Assembly: GCA_030037775.1 (NCBI GenBank)
Contig: JASHQB010000200.1
Span: forward strand, 1 to 33,355
Source: Candidatus Acidiferrales bacterium
GTDB lineage: Bacteria > Acidobacteriota > Terriglobia > Acidiferrales > UBA7541
Reading direction: 5' to 3'
DNA: 33,355 nucleotides
The notes beneath the pieces were generated by a model, which was not told the origin of the DNA, made no database searches, and saw nothing but the letters and a program-made list of their open reading frames with translations. Made by a program: the position numbers and the translations under genes. Shown one piece after another: positions 31,322 through 33,355 of this stretch (position 1 is the first letter of the stretch; every line of letters starts with the position of its first letter).

Positions 31322-32563
31322 ATGCTCGCGCCTCGTGCTTTGCCAAAAAACGCCGTCGCTCCTCTCACATTTTTGCTGCTCCTCTGCGCCGCCGCGCCGG
31401 CCTTCTCGCAGCAACCCCAGAAACTCACCCTCCCCGACGCCTTGCAAATGGCCGAACGCCAGAACCTCGATCTGATCGCCGCCCGCGCGCAACGCGCCGT
31501 CTCCAACGCCGGCGTGCAAATCGCCAAGCAGCGCCCCAATCCGACGGGCAACGTCAACGTCCTCCGCGACGACCCGCACGAAGGCTGGTGGTTCGATCAG
31601 CCCATCGACGTAAGCGGCAAGCGCAAACGCCGGATCGAGCTCGCCCAATCGGAGACCGTTTTGACCGATGACGACATCTCCGCCCTCGAACGCCAGACTC
31701 GCCAAAGCGTCCGCGACGCCTTCTTCGCCCTCGCTCTCGCCCGCAGTACCACCGCCGAAAAACAAGATGCGCTCACCCTCGCGCAACGCCTCCACGACAT
31801 TGCCGATGCCCGTTTTCACGCCGGCGACGTCCCCCAGCTCGAAGTGATTCAGGCTGACCTCGAAGTCTCGCAGAGCCAGGCCGATTATCAAGTTGCGCAG
31901 CAGGAGGAAAAAGTCGCCCAGAGCGATCTCAACACGCTTCTCAATGAACCGTCCGGCACAACGTGGGACCTCGTGACGCCGCTCGATCAGATTCCCACCG
32001 CTCTCGTGCTCGGCGATCTGCTCGCCCGCGCCGATAACGCCAACCCGGATCTGCAAAAAATCTCGCAGGAAGAAAAAATCGAAGAAAATAACCGGGAACT
32101 GCTTCGCGCCGAGAGCATCCCGAATCTTACTCTGTCGGCTGGCGTAGATTACTATTCCCCCCACAATTTCCGGTACGGGCCGCGCAGCCAAGCCACCATG
32201 GAGGTGCCCATCTTCTCCCGCAATCAGGGTGAGGTTGCCGAATCCTCCGCCACTCTCATCGCCCTTGGCGATCAAGAGCACGCCACGCGCCGCGTCGTCG
32301 AGGGCCACGTCGAATCCGGCTATCTGAACCTGCAAACGCGCGAGCAGCAGGCCCGCCTCTATAAAGACTCTCTTGTCCCCGCCGCGGACAAACTCGAAGA
32401 ACTCGCCGAGGAAAGCTATCGTGCCGGCAAAGCCAACATCCTGTATCTCCTCGATGCGCAGAAAAACGTCCAGGCCGTGAAGGAAGAATACTTGCAGAGC
32501 CTGTTCGCGGTTCATCAGGCATTTGCGCAACTGGAAGAAATCGTCGGGACGCCTCTCGACTGA
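31322..32563 (+). CDS. TolC-family outer-membrane efflux protein
   Basis: 413 residues. A signal peptide (1-30, ending AFSQ) is followed by two outer-membrane-efflux repeats: LTLPDALQMAERQNLDLIAA (about 35-54) starts the first and VLGDLLARADNANPDLQKI (about 227-245) the second, each followed by long coiled-coil helices (SQSQADYQVAQQEEKVAQSD; YKDSLVPAADKLEELAEESY). The protein forms a trimeric channel across the outer membrane and periplasm. It is somewhat shorter than E. coli TolC, within the CusC/CzcC-like range. The next gene is an RND adaptor and the previous two are a two-component system, so this is a regulated tripartite efflux locus. Confidence 0.9.
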   Translation: MLAPRALPKNAVAPLTFLLLLCAAAPAFSQQPQKLTLPDALQMAERQNLDLIAARAQRAVSNAGVQIAKQRPNPTGNVNVLRDDPHEGWWFDQPIDVSGKRKRRIELAQSETVLTDDDISALERQTRQSVRDAFFALALARSTTAEKQDALTLAQRLHDIADARFHAGDVPQLEVIQADLEVSQSQADYQVAQQEEKVAQSDLNTLLNEPSGTTWDLVTPLDQIPTALVLGDLLARADNANPDLQKISQEEKIEENNRELLRAESIPNLTLSAGVDYYSPHNFRYGPRSQATMEVPIFSRNQGEVAESSATLIALGDQEHATRRVVEGHVESGYLNLQTREQQARLYKDSLVPAADKLEELAEESYRAGKANILYLLDAQKNVQAVKEEYLQSLFAVHQAFAQLEEIVGTPLD

Positions 32564-32574
32564 ATGGGCATGAA

Positions 32575-33355
32575 ATGAGCATAGCAATCGCGCGTCAAAA
32601 GCATTTCTACAAGCCGGCCACGGCAAGCATTGCATCGAGCTGCATCTGCATCGTCGCTCTGGCCGTTGCCTCCGCCGTCCTGATCTGTGGCTGCGCCAAG
32701 GAAGCCAGTGACGAGGACGATTCCGCACAGGTCGTCGCCGAAGTCACCGTCACCAAAGTCGCGCGCGCCAATGTGCAGCAAACCGCTGCCATCAGCGGCA
32801 ACGTCGTCGCCCCTCCCAATCAAGACGTCAAGCTCAGCGCTCTCGTCGCCGGGCGCATTGAAACGCTGAATGCCGCCGAGGGCGACCGCGTGCATCAAGG
32901 CGAGCTTCTTGCCGCCATCGACAGTCACACCTACGAGGACCAGCTCCGCCAGGCGCAAGCGGCCTCCACCCAGGCCGGCGCGACCCTGCAAAACGCCCAG
33001 CAGAATCTCAAGCGCAATCAAACCCTCTTCGAGCGCGGCATCGTCGCCGGAAAAGATTTGGAAGACGCCAATACGCAGGTCAGCATCGCTGAAGCCGCAC
33101 AAATGCAGGCCAAAGCCGCGGAGGAAACCGCCGAACTTCAGTTCGAGCGCACAAAAATAGTTTCTCCGCTGAACGGCGTCGTTGCCAAACGCTACGTCAG
33201 CATCGGCGAACAGGTCGACGGCACCGGCGCGCAGCCCATCATCGAAGTGGCCAATGTCGATGAAGTGGAACTTTCCGGCAGCCTCTCCGCGCTCCATCTC
33301 AGCAAGGTTCACGTCGGCGAAGCAGTGCCGATCACCAGCGAATCGTTTCCTGGCC
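32575..33355 (+). CDS. RND efflux periplasmic adaptor lipoprotein (partial at the window end)
   Basis: Open from ATG 32575 to the window end (260 codons); the C-terminus is missing. A hydrophobic signal (about 21-37) ends in LICGC, a lipobox with C40 as lipid-modified residue, so it is anchored in the inner-membrane outer leaflet. Next: a short acidic linker, the first lipoyl half (ISGNVVAPPNQDVKLSALV, then VHQGELLAAIDS), an alpha hairpin (about 120-185), the second lipoyl half (TKIVSPLNGVVAKRYVSIGE) and the start of the beta barrel. It links an RND pump, expected just downstream, to the TolC-family channel encoded 11 bases before it. Confidence 0.9.
   Translation, partial: MSIAIARQKHFYKPATASIASSCICIVALAVASAVLICGCAKEASDEDDSAQVVAEVTVTKVARANVQQTAAISGNVVAPPNQDVKLSALVAGRIETLNAAEGDRVHQGELLAAIDSHTYEDQLRQAQAASTQAGATLQNAQQNLKRNQTLFERGIVAGKDLEDANTQVSIAEAAQMQAKAAEETAELQFERTKIVSPLNGVVAKRYVSIGEQVDGTGAQPIIEVANVDEVELSGSLSALHLSKVHVGEAVPITSESFPG

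Noticed and set aside
29817-31346. 509-codon minus-strand ORF opposite the sensor kinase
   Set aside because: It mirrors a kinase with all conserved boxes on the plus strand; the minus frame is low-complexity Gly/Ala/Glu typical of antisense of GC-rich coding DNA.

Overview
The window looks like a chromosomal segment of a GC-rich, Gram-negative soil-type bacterium, most likely an Acidobacteriota member. This rests on the protein families present and their style (outer-membrane TolC protein, RND adaptors, many two-component and sigma-54 regulators, a DUF990-type ABC exporter, TIMP/carboxypeptidase-regulatory secreted proteins). It is a recollection-based inference, not a search result. Coding density is high. 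There are no tRNAs, rRNAs, CRISPR arrays, insertion sequences or phage genes that I can see.

Layout. (1) 1-2441, minus strand: start of a sugar-nucleotidyltransferase gene, a secreted TPR protein and a MacA/HlyD-like adaptor, the last two joined by a TAATG stop/start. (2) 2563-9391, plus strand: a stand-alone receiver protein, a NatA/NatB-like ABC exporter, then an ABC-2 exporter (ATPase plus two DUF990-like permeases) with an aromatic-amino-acid decarboxylase gene inserted between ATPase and permeases. (3) 9404-12457: an FHA-GAF-PP2C phosphatase on minus and a PLP aminotransferase on plus. (4) 12476-21484: a signalling island. On minus, an NtrC-type regulator, a 38-residue one-helix membrane protein (TTG start), a soluble GAF/PAS hybrid histidine kinase and a kinase fragment with only the phosphoacceptor helix domain. 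Divergently on plus, a second NtrC-type regulator overlaps its membrane-bound histidine kinase. The 419-base region between them holds a CCAAATTTGG palindrome and two copies of TTTGGACACC. (5) 21511-28969: a lipoprotein, glycine oxidase (ThiO-like), a VirB10/TrbI-like periplasmic protein, a small unknown protein, a zinc-ribbon protein, a polysaccharide deacetylase, a membrane protein, a site-2 protease with CBS domains and a secreted TIMP-like protein. (6) 29167-33355, plus strand: an OmpR-type regulator and sensor kinase, then a TolC-family channel and an RND adaptor cut by the window end, probably one regulated efflux locus.

Two themes recur. First, signalling by phosphotransfer dominates: three kinases, one kinase fragment, three full regulators, one lone receiver and one PP2C phosphatase. 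Second, several genes have an extended -10-like box (TGnTAnnnT) only 6-15 bases before the start codon, which suggests leaderless or very short-leader mRNAs. The points most worth following are the decarboxylase inside the exporter operon, the membrane-less phosphorelay with its tiny membrane partner, and the secreted protein whose predicted mature N-terminus is CTC, as in animal TIMPs.
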